DNA from: an uncultured Prevotella sp.
Lineage (GTDB): Bacteria > Bacteroidota > Bacteroidia > Bacteroidales > Bacteroidaceae
Reading direction: 5' to 3'
Length of the DNA: 29,709 bases
Assembly (NCBI GenBank): GCA_946998205.1
Contig: CAMPYJ010000032.1
Location: forward strand, 1-29,709
This document shows, piece after piece, positions 22,028 to 29,709 of this stretch. Numbering within the stretch: the first letter of the stretch is position 1; each line of letters begins with the position of its first letter. Made by a program: the position numbers and the translations under genes. The notes under the pieces are model-generated. The model ran no database searches. It had not been told where the DNA came from and worked only from the letters and a program-made list of their open reading frames with translations.

Positions 22028-24388
22028 TTATGCTATATTATATATGTATTGTTCCAATTCCTTCACGGCATCAAGATAACCTTGCTTGCCACCGAAGAAT
22101 TTCACGATGTTTGACTTTGAACCTAATTTGCGGAAAGGGTCATTCTCAAGCACGGTAAGACTTTCCAATTCCGAAATACCCTCTTTGATATACTTATCCA
22201 ATAAGGCTTCAAGCACGCCTCGTGCCTGTTCGCCATACTTACTGAAGATGTCTCGCTTCTTTACCTGCTCGGCGCGCTCATGCCGTGTAAGTGTTTTCTT
22301 GCCATAGGCTATATGGCAGATGAAATCGAAATCATCCACATCATCCATATTTTCTGTATGCTTCAACGCCGCAAGGTCAATACCACTTTCTTTGAGCATT
22401 TCAGCAATGTCAGATTTTTTCTTGGTTTCTTGCCATTTGGATGTGAACGTGTCAATCGTAGCGTATGTGTCGATGATACTTTTCTTGGTATAGTCTGTTA
22501 CGCTCTCCGTACGAAGCAACTTGCCATCTGTATCATAGACAGAAACAACCTTGTTGATAATCATCACTTGGCAACCATCCTTGGCAACTATCGGCTTCAG
22601 TTGTGGTGCTGGGTCTGGTTCTTTCACGCCTGTAGGCTCATCCTCCTTTGGAGGTAGATACGGCGTAGGTTCTTTTTCTTTGGGCGGATAGTTGGGGTCT
22701 ATCTCTATCGGTCCGTCCCACTCGGGGTCTGCGAACAATCGTGTCACATTGCGGAAGTCCATAACAGTGAAATATGTCTTTCCCTCCTTTTCACGAAGAC
22801 GGGTACCACGGCCTATTATCTGTTTGAATTCTGTCATGGAGCCTATTTGCTGATCAAGGACAATCAGTTTTGTCATTTTGCAATCAACGCCAGTAGACAG
22901 CAACTTACTTGTCGTCGCTATGACAGGATATTTCTCCGCGACCGAGATAAAGTAATCCAACTTGCTTTTTCCGTATTCGTCACTACCAGTTATACGAACC
23001 ACATAATCGGGATTCTTCTTGCACATGTCAGCGTTGGCATTCGTCAAAGCCATGCGCATGCGTTCCGCATGAGTCTCATCCGCACAGAACACGATGGTCT
23101 TTGCCATGCGGTCTGTACTTTTCAAATAGTTGGTTATTTCTTGCGCCACCTGCCTAATGCGGTCTTCTATTACAATATTATAGTCGTAGTCGCTGTTGTT
23201 ATAGATACGGTCTTCTATCTCGTTGCCGTGTATGTCCTTTTGTCCTTTTGTTGGTCTCCACTCATCACCGATGTTCGTCGTGATGTTGATTACCTTAAAT
23301 GGAGCGAGGAAGCCATCTTCTATGCCTTCTTTGAGACTGTAAGTATAGGCAGGCTCACCAAAATAGCCAATGCTCGATTGATACTTCGTTTCTTTCGGGG
23401 TAGCAGTCATGCCAATATGAGTAGCTGAGGAGAAGTAATCCAAAATATTTCGCCAGTTGCTGTCATCCTTCGCACTGCCTCTATGACACTCGTCAACGAT
23501 AACAAGGTCAAAGTAATCGGGGTTTGGAAACAGCTCTTGGTAATTCTTGGCATCGTCCTGCCCAATCAACTGTTGGTAGAGTGCAAAAAACACTTGATAC
23601 GAACTCAATTCCTCCAAGTGGTTCTTGTCTTTTGAGTAATCTATCTTATGTGTTACCTTTTTCAGTGGATTAAAGTCCTGTTGTATGGATTGGTCAACCA
23701 AAATGTTGCGGTCGGCAAGGTATAACACTTTCTTCTTCAATTTGCTATGTAGCAAACGCCATACAATCTGAAAGGCAGTATACGTCTTGCCCGTTCCAGT
23801 TGCCATAACGAGGAGCACTCGACTCTGTCCTTTTGCGATGGCGTTGACTGTGCGGTTGATGGCATTGCGCTGATAATATCGTGGAGGAAAAATATTCTGG
23901 CCTGTGCAGTAAGGTTGTGCAATGACAGCCAACTCTTGCTCATTAAGTCCATTGCCACCGTTAGCCTCGCTTTTGTATCTTTCGATAAGTTCCTCTTTCG
24001 TAGGAAACTCTTCCATGGAAAAAGTGCGTTCCTCGCCTGTCAAAAAATCATGTTCCGCAAAACCTTCGCCATTTGAGCTGTAGGCAAACTTCACATCAAG
24101 CATTTGGGCATAGATCTTGGCTTGTTGCAATCCATGCGAAACAGAGTGGTTGGCGTCCTTCGCTTCTACAATGGCAATGGGCGTTGCCTTGTTCGCATAA
24201 AGCACATAGTCGGCAAACTTCGGTCTCTCTCGATGCACAAGATTGCCATGAAGGCTGATTTTTCCGTCAGTAAACCTAACCTTCTGTTCCATAAATATGC
24301 TATCCTTTGACCACCCCTTGCTTGTGATAGCTTCACTGATGTAACGGTACTTGACATCCTCTTCTGTTAATTCTTTGCTTATGCCCAT
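22028..24388 (-). CDS. hsdR: Type I restriction endonuclease subunit
   Basis: Translocase and nuclease of the type I system. From the ATG at 24388 it has 786 residues: an N-terminal PD-(D/E)xK nuclease (D60 in FADYVLYA, E75-A-K77 in IVEAKDANHS), helicase Walker A ATGTGKT (196-202), DECHRG (299-304), GMTATP, later motifs SKLLSTGVDCK and QIIGRGTRLRE, and a C-terminal domain for complex assembly. A TTG six bases upstream would add two residues; the ATG is more likely. All catalytic motifs look intact. The size and the N-terminus fit the EcoAI/EcoEI type of HsdR. Confidence 0.95.
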   Translation of the reverse strand: MGISKELTEEDVKYRYISEAITSKGWSKDSIFMEQKVRFTDGKISLHGNLVHRERPKFADYVLYANKATPIAIVEAKDANHSVSHGLQQAKIYAQMLDVKFAYSSNGEGFAEHDFLTGEERTFSMEEFPTKEELIERYKSEANGGNGLNEQELAVIAQPYCTGQNIFPPRYYQRNAINRTVNAIAKGQSRVLLVMATGTGKTYTAFQIVWRLLHSKLKKKVLYLADRNILVDQSIQQDFNPLKKVTHKIDYSKDKNHLEELSSYQVFFALYQQLIGQDDAKNYQELFPNPDYFDLVIVDECHRGSAKDDSNWRNILDYFSSATHIGMTATPKETKYQSSIGYFGEPAYTYSLKEGIEDGFLAPFKVINITTNIGDEWRPTKGQKDIHGNEIEDRIYNNSDYDYNIVIEDRIRQVAQEITNYLKSTDRMAKTIVFCADETHAERMRMALTNANADMCKKNPDYVVRITGSDEYGKSKLDYFISVAEKYPVIATTSKLLSTGVDCKMTKLIVLDQQIGSMTEFKQIIGRGTRLREKEGKTYFTVMDFRNVTRLFADPEWDGPIEIDPNYPPKEKEPTPYLPPKEDEPTGVKEPDPAPQLKPIVAKDGCQVMIINKVVSVYDTDGKLLRTESVTDYTKKSIIDTYATIDTFTSKWQETKKKSDIAEMLKESGIDLAALKHTENMDDVDDFDFICHIAYGKKTLTRHERAEQVKKRDIFSKYGEQARGVLEALLDKYIKEGISELESLTVLENDPFRKLGSKSNIVKFFGGKQGYLDAVKELEQYIYNIA

Positions 24389-24453
24389 ATTCAAATAATA
24401 TTTTATTATCAGAAGTTATACTACATAATTTATATAGATTGGGAATTATGTGT

Positions 24454-24663
24454 TCATTTCATTCTCTTGTTCTCTTCGGAAATTAAATCCTTGAGGTCAA
24501 CTTCAAAATCGTTAAGATTTTCAAGATGTTTCTCTAACTCGGGTTAATATTTATTTCGATCAGAGCAATTGACAGCGCAAATACTCTTACCTAATTGTTT
24601 TGTCAGCTAATTTTGTGAGATACCCTTGCTATCCAAGATTTCTTTCATCTTGTTTAGTTTCAT
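24454..24663 (-). pseudogene. Decayed XRE/HTH regulator upstream of hsdR
   Basis: A 70-codon frame from ATG 24663 to TGA 24454 reads MKLNKMKEILDSKGISQN, stop, LTKQLGKSICAVN, ..., stop, PELEKHLENLNDFEVDLKDL, ISEENKRMK. This is the layout of a small helix-turn-helix protein (KEIL-KGIS-LAKQLGKS-VN), with stops at codons 19 (TAG) and 40 (TAA). The first stop is one base from TGG, and related proteins have Trp there. HTH genes commonly lie upstream of hsdR in Bacteroidales, so the island seems to have lost its regulator. The assignment is from motif recall. Confidence 0.65.
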
Positions 24664-24681
24664 TATTCACCAAATTTACAG

Positions 24682-24689
24682 CAAATATA
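24682..24689 (-). promoter_or_regulatory. Candidate -7 box for the RM operon
   Basis: On minus, TATATTTG fits TAnnTTTG and would start transcription about 10 bases before the decayed HTH frame and about 290 bases before hsdR. No good TTG is seen 19 bases upstream. The surrounding spacer 24389-24941 holds the HTH remnant, a family B 18-mer and the clpP regulatory region. Confidence 0.4.
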
Positions 24690-24768
24690 CATTAAATTTT
24701 GCGATAATCTATTTAAATTGTAGCATTTTATGAAATCCTCTATTAAAATTCTTGTGGCTTCGTATAAT

Positions 24769-24786
24769 CACGGCTCTTTCATTTAA
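24769..24786 (+). repeat. Solo family B terminal 18-mer
   Basis: CACGGCTCTTTCATTTAA, identical to 2098-2115, 29545-29562 and the reverse complement of 2694-2711. No other family B sequence follows. It lies near the right border of the defence island, between the HTH remnant and clpP. Confidence 0.75.
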
Positions 24787-24863
24787 GAAAAGGTTGTTCA
24801 TTGTGCAAAACAATCTTTGTTCTTTTGTTGTAGTGTTTTTTTAATAAAAAAACTTCTTGCAAC

Positions 24864-24931
24864 AAGAGGTTATCGACTTTTTTTTATTAACTTTGTATAA
24901 CCGAGGTTTCTAAAAGTGTCGATAACCTCTT
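24864..24931 (+). promoter_or_regulatory. clpP: clpP promoter region inside a 14-bp inverted repeat
   Basis: AAGAGGTTATCGAC (24864-24877) and GTCGATAACCTCTT (24918-24931) are perfect inverted 14-mers, 40 bases apart. Between them lies TAACTTTG (24888-24895), a match to the -7 consensus TAnnTTTG, so one arm is upstream and one downstream of the likely start site, the latter ending 10 bases before the clpP ATG. This looks like an operator for a dimer or a looping regulator, or a leader hairpin if transcription begins further upstream. No -33 TTG at the right distance is seen. Confidence 0.55.
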
Positions 24932-24941
24932 TTATATTATA

Positions 24942-25664
24942 ATGAGAAAAGATAAGAACAAAATGAATGACTTTAGGAAATACGCCACCCAGCACTTGGG
25001 AATGAATGGCATGGTGCTCGACGACGTCATCAAGCGTCAAGCGCAATACCTCAACCCGTATATCTTGGAGGAACGCCAGCTGAACGTGACGCAGCTGGAC
25101 GTGTTCTCGCGCCTGATGATGGATCGCATCATCTTCTTAGGCACGGAGATTGACGACTATACGGCCAACACCTTGCAAGCGCAACTGTTGTATCTCGACA
25201 GCGCAGACAGCGGCAAGGACATCTCTATCTACATCAACAGTCCTGGCGGAAGCGTCACGGCGGGGTTGGGTATCTATGATACCATGCAGTTCATCTCGTC
25301 CGATGTGGCGACCATCTGTACAGGTATGGCGGCTTCGATGGCGGCCGTGCTGCTGGTGGCGGGACAGGAAGGAAAGCGCAGCGCCTTGACGCACAGCCGG
25401 GTGATGATTCACCAGCCGCTGGGAGGCGTGCAGGGACAGGCTTCCGACATAGAGATTGAAGCCCGGGAGATATTGAAGTACAAGAAAGAACTGTTCACCA
25501 TCATCGCCAATCACTCGCACACGCCGTACGAGAAAGTGTACAGCGACTCTGACCGGAACTACTGGATGGACGCTGAGCAGGCGAGGGAGTACGGAATGAT
25601 TGACACGGTGTTGGTCAAGAAACAACAAAGAGGAAAAGATGCCGACGATAAAGAAAAAGTGTAG
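24942..25664 (+). CDS. clpP: ATP-dependent Clp protease proteolytic subunit
   Basis: Serine protease that forms the barrel of ClpXP. The 240-residue protein has the catalytic triad S132 in CTGMAASMA, H157 in RVMIHQPLGG and D205 in DSDRNYWM, plus the YINSPGGSV strand and the DIEIEAREILKYKKEL handle helix. The start at 24942 gives MRKDKNK before MNDFRKYA; an internal ATG at 24963 is the position at which many homologues begin, so it is a fair alternative. It is followed with a 26-base overlap by clpX. In relatives tig precedes it directly; here the defence island intervenes, so clpP must rely on its own promoter. Confidence 0.96.
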   Translation: MRKDKNKMNDFRKYATQHLGMNGMVLDDVIKRQAQYLNPYILEERQLNVTQLDVFSRLMMDRIIFLGTEIDDYTANTLQAQLLYLDSADSGKDISIYINSPGGSVTAGLGIYDTMQFISSDVATICTGMAASMAAVLLVAGQEGKRSALTHSRVMIHQPLGGVQGQASDIEIEAREILKYKKELFTIIANHSHTPYEKVYSDSDRNYWMDAEQAREYGMIDTVLVKKQQRGKDADDKEKV

Positions 25665-26886
25665 TTTTTGCGGAAGAAACGAACAGGAGGTGCGGCTGCT
25701 CATCACGGGAGCCGAAGGATATATCTGCGAGGATTGCGTCCGGCAGGCCTACCAGATAGCCGTGGCCTCAGGAGCTTTGGACGCGGAGGTGGAACAGCAT
25801 GCGGCCGATCAGCCCTTCAAGCTCAAGAAAGTTCCCAAGCCACAAGACATCAAGGCTTATCTCGATGAGTACATCATCGGGCAGGATGACGCCAAGCGTT
25901 ATCTGTCAGTGGCGGTGTACAACCATTACAAGCGGTTGCAGCAGACCAAGAACGACGACGGCGTGGAGATTGAGAAGAGCAACATCATCATGGTGGGCTC
26001 TACGGGTACGGGCAAGACGCTGCTTGCCAAGACCATCGCCCGACTGCTCGACGTGCCTTTCACCATCGTCGATGCGACGGTGTTTACCGAGGCGGGATAT
26101 GTGGGTGAGGACGTGGAGAGCATCTTGTCGCGACTGTTGCAGGTGGCCGATTACGACGTGCCGGCAGCCGAGCGGGGCATCGTGTTCATTGACGAGATTG
26201 ACAAGATAGCCCGCAAGAGTGACAACCCGTCCATCACACGCGACGTGAGCGGCGAAGGCGTGCAGCAGGGACTTCTAAAGCTGCTCGAGGGAACCATGGT
26301 GAACGTGCCGCCAAAAGGCGGTCGCAAGCATCCCGACCAAGACTACATCCACGTGGACACCAAGAACATCCTGTTTATCTGCGGCGGCGCCTTCGATGGC
26401 ATCGAGCGCAAGATAGCGCAGCGGCTCAACACGCATGTGGTGGGGTATAACTCGGTGCAGAACGTGCGGCACATCGACAAGGGCGACTTGATGAAATATA
26501 TCTTGCCGCAAGACTTGAAGTCGTTCGGGCTGATTCCCGAAATCATCGGCCGTCTTCCGGTGCTCACTTATCTGAATCCTTTGGACAGAGAGGCTTTGCG
26601 CAAGATCTTGGTGGAGCCCAAAAACTCGATCGTCAAGCAATACGTCAAGCTGTTTGAGATGGACGGAATCAAGCTGACGTTCAACGACGACGCACTCGAT
26701 TACATCGTCGACAAGGCGGTTGAGTATAAGTTAGGCGCGCGTGGCTTGCGCTCCATCGTGGAGTCGGTGATGATGGATGCCATGTTCGAGATTCCATCCA
26801 AACGCGTCAAGAGCTTCCAAGTGACGCTCAAATACGCCCGAGAGCAGCTCGGCAAGGCTCATCTGCAGAAGTTGGAGTCGGCTTGA
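25639..26886 (+). CDS. clpX: ATP-dependent Clp protease ATP-binding subunit
   Basis: AAA+ unfoldase that feeds substrates to ClpP. From the ATG at 25639 it has 415 residues: N-terminal zinc-binding domain with C8, C11, C30, C33 (KKCSFCGR, YICEDCV), Walker A GSTGTGKT, Walker B IVFIDEID, and sensor and ClpP-contact regions typical of the family. The start overlaps the clpP end by 26 bases and is preceded by AGAGGA five bases upstream, a usable ribosome site, so the pair is translationally coupled. The frame is open 13 codons further upstream, inside clpP, but the zinc domain fixes the start. Confidence 0.96.
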   Translation: MPTIKKKCSFCGRNEQEVRLLITGAEGYICEDCVRQAYQIAVASGALDAEVEQHAADQPFKLKKVPKPQDIKAYLDEYIIGQDDAKRYLSVAVYNHYKRLQQTKNDDGVEIEKSNIIMVGSTGTGKTLLAKTIARLLDVPFTIVDATVFTEAGYVGEDVESILSRLLQVADYDVPAAERGIVFIDEIDKIARKSDNPSITRDVSGEGVQQGLLKLLEGTMVNVPPKGGRKHPDQDYIHVDTKNILFICGGAFDGIERKIAQRLNTHVVGYNSVQNVRHIDKGDLMKYILPQDLKSFGLIPEIIGRLPVLTYLNPLDREALRKILVEPKNSIVKQYVKLFEMDGIKLTFNDDALDYIVDKAVEYKLGARGLRSIVESVMMDAMFEIPSKRVKSFQVTLKYAREQLGKAHLQKLESA

Positions 26887-26931
26887 ACGCCGGCACCGTG
26901 AAACGCTATGGCGACAATCTAAAACCGGACT

Positions 26932-26963
26932 GTTCGGTGGGAAGGCTGCGGCTTCCGCCGAAC
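26932..26963 (+). other. Hairpin between clpX and recQ
   Basis: GTTCGGTGGGAAG pairs with CTTCCGCCGAAC (one bulge) around a 7-base GC-rich loop. There is no T run, so it is a processing or attenuation stem rather than a classic terminator. The same 100-base gap carries a short imperfect direct repeat, GCCGGCAC..TGAAAC..TATGGC, whose second copy includes the recQ start codon. Confidence 0.5.
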
Positions 26964-26985
26964 GCGCCGGCACTAATGAAACATT

Positions 26986-29163
26986 ATGGCAGAGAAAGTT
27001 AATCTTACAGAGAAGTTAAAACTTTATTTCGGCTTTGACACTTTCAAAGGCGAACAAGAAGCCATCATCAAACACCTTCTGGCTGGCAACAGCGCGTTCG
27101 TGCTCATGCCCACCGGAGGGGGCAAGAGCTTGTGCTATCAGCTGCCGTCCCTCATCATGGAGGGAACGGCCATCGTGGTGTCTCCGCTCATCGCCTTGAT
27201 GAAAAATCAGGTGGACGTCATCAACGGCATCAGCGAAGATGAGGGCGTGGCCCATTTCCTCAACTCGTCTTTGAACAAGGCCGCCATCCAACAAGTCATG
27301 GACGACGTCCGATCAGGGCGCACCAAGTTGTTGTACGTGGCGCCCGAATCGCTGAACAAGGAGGAGAACATAGAGTTCTTGAAGACCGTCAAAATATCTT
27401 TTTACGCCATCGACGAGGCTCACTGCATTTCTGAGTGGGGGCACGATTTCCGGCCGGAGTACAGAAACATCCGTCCCACCATCAACAAGATAGGCGACGC
27501 GCCCGTGATTGCCTTGACGGCAACCGCCACCGACAAGGTGCGCACAGACATCAAGCGCAGCTTGGGAATCGCGGACGCACGCGAGTTCAAAAGCTCGTTT
27601 AATCGCCCGAACCTTTATTACGAGATACGGCAAAAGTCGTCGGATATAGACAAACAGATCATCATGTTCATCCGTCAGCACCAGGGCAAGAGCGGCATCA
27701 TTTACTGTCTGTCGCGCAAAAAGGTGGAGGAGCTGTCGGCGGTGTTGAAGGCGAACAACATCAAGGCGGCGCCTTATCATGCGGGACTGGACAGCGCCAC
27801 CCGCTCGCAAACGCAAGACGACTTCCTGATGGAGCGCATCGACGTCATCGTGGCAACCATCGCCTTCGGCATGGGTATCGACAAGCCCGACGTGCGCTTC
27901 GTCATCCACTACGACATTCCGAAGAGCCTGGAGGGATATTATCAGGAGACGGGACGCGCCGGCCGGGATGGCGGCGAGGGCATCTGCGTGGCTTTCTACG
28001 CGCGGAAAGACCTCAGGAAGCTGGAGAAGTTCATGGAGGGAAAGCCCGTGGCAGAGCAGGACATCGGCCGCCAGCTGCTGCAAGAAACGGCGGCGTACGC
28101 CGAGTCTTCCGTGTGCCGGCGCAAAATGCTGCTGCACTATTTCGGGGAAAATTATCCGCAGGACAACTGCCACAACTGCGACAACTGCCTGCATCCCAAA
28201 GAGCGGCGCGAGGGCAAGGACGCTCTGCTCGTCGTTCTCAAGGCCATCGTGGCGCTCAAGGAAGAATTCCGACAGGATTATGTCGTGGATTTCGTCATGG
28301 GCAAACCCACGGACGACATCACCTCGCACAAGCACGATGAGCTGGAAGAGTTCGGAGCAGGCGAGGATGTGGATTCCAAAATGTGGAACCCCGTCATCCG
28401 GCAAGGACTCATAGCGGGATACATCGAAAAAGAAGTTGAGAACTACGGAGTGCTCAAGGTGACGGCGGCCGGCAGGAAATTCATCAAGAAGCCGGTGTCG
28501 TTCATGGTCGCGCTGGATACCGTGTTCAGCGATTACGATGAGGCTGAGCCGCCAGAGGGAGGAACGGGCGTGTTAGACCCGGAACTCTTCAGCATGCTGA
28601 AAAACCTGCGAAAGCAAATGTCGGCCAAGCTGAACCTGCCGAAATACGTCATCTTCCAGGATGCCTCGCTGGAGCAGATGGCCACCGATTATCCCATCAC
28701 CTTGGAAGAACTGCAACAGATTCAGGGTGTGGGAGCCGGCAAGGCCAAGCGGTACGGACCGAAATTCATCGAACTCATCAAGGCGCATTGCGAAGAGAAG
28801 CACATCGAACGACCCGAAGAGATGCGCGTGCGGACGGTGGCCAAGAAGAGCGTGCTCAAGATAAAAATCATACAGAGCATCGACCTGCAGGTGGCACTCG
28901 ATGACATCGCCAATGCCTTGGGGCTCGACTTCGACGAACTGCTCGATGAGCTGGAAGCCATCGTGTACAGCGGAACCAAAATCAACATCGACTATTTCCT
29001 GGAAGACGTGATGGACGAAGACCGCGTGGACGAAATCTACGACTACTTCCTGGACAGCGAGTCGGATGGCCTGAAGCTGGCCATGGATGAGCTGGGCGGC
29101 CAATACACCAAGGAGGAGTTGCGCCTGGTGCGCCTGAAATTCATCTCGGAATTGGCCAACTAA
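26986..29163 (+). CDS. recQ: ATP-dependent DNA helicase RecQ
   Basis: 3'-5' helicase for repair and recombination. The 725-residue protein has Walker A PTGGGKS (42-48), DEAH (143-146) in AIDEAHCISEWGHDFR, motif IV-VI region with IDVIVATIAFGMGIDKPDVR and QETGRAGRDG, an RQC zinc site (CRRKMLLHYF, NCHNCDNC), a winged-helix part, an HRDC domain (LEELQQIQGVGAGKAKRYG) and an acidic C-terminal extension. It begins 99 bases after clpX. Codon and base use match clpX and tig, the resident genome. Confidence 0.95.
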   Translation: MAEKVNLTEKLKLYFGFDTFKGEQEAIIKHLLAGNSAFVLMPTGGGKSLCYQLPSLIMEGTAIVVSPLIALMKNQVDVINGISEDEGVAHFLNSSLNKAAIQQVMDDVRSGRTKLLYVAPESLNKEENIEFLKTVKISFYAIDEAHCISEWGHDFRPEYRNIRPTINKIGDAPVIALTATATDKVRTDIKRSLGIADAREFKSSFNRPNLYYEIRQKSSDIDKQIIMFIRQHQGKSGIIYCLSRKKVEELSAVLKANNIKAAPYHAGLDSATRSQTQDDFLMERIDVIVATIAFGMGIDKPDVRFVIHYDIPKSLEGYYQETGRAGRDGGEGICVAFYARKDLRKLEKFMEGKPVAEQDIGRQLLQETAAYAESSVCRRKMLLHYFGENYPQDNCHNCDNCLHPKERREGKDALLVVLKAIVALKEEFRQDYVVDFVMGKPTDDITSHKHDELEEFGAGEDVDSKMWNPVIRQGLIAGYIEKEVENYGVLKVTAAGRKFIKKPVSFMVALDTVFSDYDEAEPPEGGTGVLDPELFSMLKNLRKQMSAKLNLPKYVIFQDASLEQMATDYPITLEELQQIQGVGAGKAKRYGPKFIELIKAHCEEKHIERPEEMRVRTVAKKSVLKIKIIQSIDLQVALDDIANALGLDFDELLDELEAIVYSGTKINIDYFLEDVMDEDRVDEIYDYFLDSESDGLKLAMDELGGQYTKEELRLVRLKFISELAN

Positions 29164-29281
29164 CGCCCGCTCCGTCTCCCTGAACGCACTCCGCGTCGTT
29201 TGTGAGTGACCCAGGCGTCACCCTTCGCTCAAAGTGGAAATGCGAAGCGCGGCATGGGAGAAATGAGGAAAATAATGATGG

Positions 29282-29337
29282 AGGGGCGGTATTCTCGCTT
29301 TCCCTGAAACGAAAGGGATGGTGAGCATGCCGCCCCT
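29282..29337 (+). terminator. Hairpin downstream of recQ
   Basis: AGGGGCGG (29282-29289) pairs with CCGCCCCT (29330-29337); inside, TCCCT (29301-29305) pairs with AGGGA (29314-29318). It is the only strong structure after recQ. A T run is lacking, so termination is plausible but unproven. The bases from there to 29544 contain no gene I can support. Confidence 0.4.
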
Positions 29338-29544
29338 TCGTCGTTGATGACAGCGCATCGTCGACGCTTTTCTCCCCTCGCGCGTCCGCAACGTTCGGTT
29401 GCGCTATTTCGAGTCGCTTTTTTCATCGAATCATGGTTGAATTGAAAGGCGTTGAGTTTGAGCGCTTAACAACATGCCTTTGGCAATCAAACGCAATGGG
29501 CTTGAGTGGCAAACTCCATGCTTTTTCCGCAGACACGGAAACGT

Positions 29545-29709
29545 CACGGCTCTTTCATTTAACAATAGCCTTTGCTGCCATAAATTATTCATCCTTTGGT
29601 TACTTCACTCTTAAATTTACCGATTAAATGGATATAACATATTGCGTACCAATAAAAAAGCAGCATGACATCTCATCATTAAACAACGAAAAACACAAAA
29701 GAATCTAAA
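29545..29709 (+). repeat. Family B repeat element, left part, runs off the window
   Basis: Starts with the 18-mer CACGGCTCTTTCATTTAA (29545-29562), then 70 unique bases, then 77 bases (29633-29709) that match 2372-2448 with three mismatches. The copy continues beyond the window. In the other copy the 70 bases are replaced by a family A element. Confidence 0.75.

Noticed and set aside
27313..28404. 363-codon minus-strand frame inside recQ
   Set aside because: Long only because of the GC-rich codon bias of recQ; no domain is visible and recQ motifs run through the whole stretch.
1..29709. tRNA or rRNA genes
   Set aside because: No cloverleaf with a TTCGANTC-type arm or rRNA-like conserved block was found on either strand.

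Overview
The window looks like a chromosomal segment of a Bacteroidales bacterium, most likely Prevotella or a close relative. The reasons are the gene set trigger factor / ClpP / ClpX / RecQ, a BspA-type leucine-rich-repeat protein ending in a type IX secretion sorting tail, MlaE/MlaF of Bacteroidetes type, and promoters of the TTG-N19-TAnnTTTG kind. Housekeeping genes (mlaEF, tig, clpP-clpX-recQ) are visibly GC-richer than the AT-rich accessory blocks between them.

Layout. 1-476: broken ends of a small repeat element. 477-2050: mlaE-mlaF, phospholipid/lipid ABC transporter core. 2098-3062: nested repeat elements and the decayed C-terminus of a probable mobilization protein. 3144-6795 (minus): a His-Xaa-Ser (Hxs) peptide-modification cassette, in transcription order hxsD, a frameshifted secreted protein, hxsB, hxsC, then the precursor hxsA with seven H-x-S triplets. 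7333-8334: a stand-alone AbiD/AbiF-type HEPN abortive-infection protein preceded by its own promoter and a short terminated RNA. 8865-10772 (minus): BspA-like surface protein bracketed by two copies of the small repeat element. 11507-12862: tig. 12863-24940: an AT-rich defence island lying between tig and clpP. 24942-29163: clpP, clpX, recQ. 29545-29709: start of another copy of the second repeat family.

The defence island (transcribed on minus) reads: decayed XRE regulator, hsdR, hsdM, AIPR-family protein, YhcG/DUF1016 nuclease, a small secreted protein, hsdS, an inverted promoterless second hsdS, and a tyrosine recombinase. The two hsdS genes are convergent and share three inverted repeats (51 bp exact at the 5' border of the variable part, 78 bp exact in the central spacer, 23 bp exact at the 3' end). 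Inversion at the 51-bp or 78-bp pair would swap one or both target-recognition domains, giving up to four specificities. This is a phase-variable type I restriction-modification system, and the adjacent recombinase is the obvious inversion enzyme.

Two dispersed repeat families run through the window. Family A is a MITE-like element (about 160-260 bp, terminal GGGCGGTTCTATAAATTA, 4-bp target duplications in two copies) with a quasi-palindromic core that folds into a long hairpin containing regularly spaced tandem G-A mismatches. Family B is marked by an exact 18-mer present four times. The most noteworthy items are the Hxs cassette with its A8 frameshifted member, the hsdS shufflon, the abi-linked RNA and the structured family A element.
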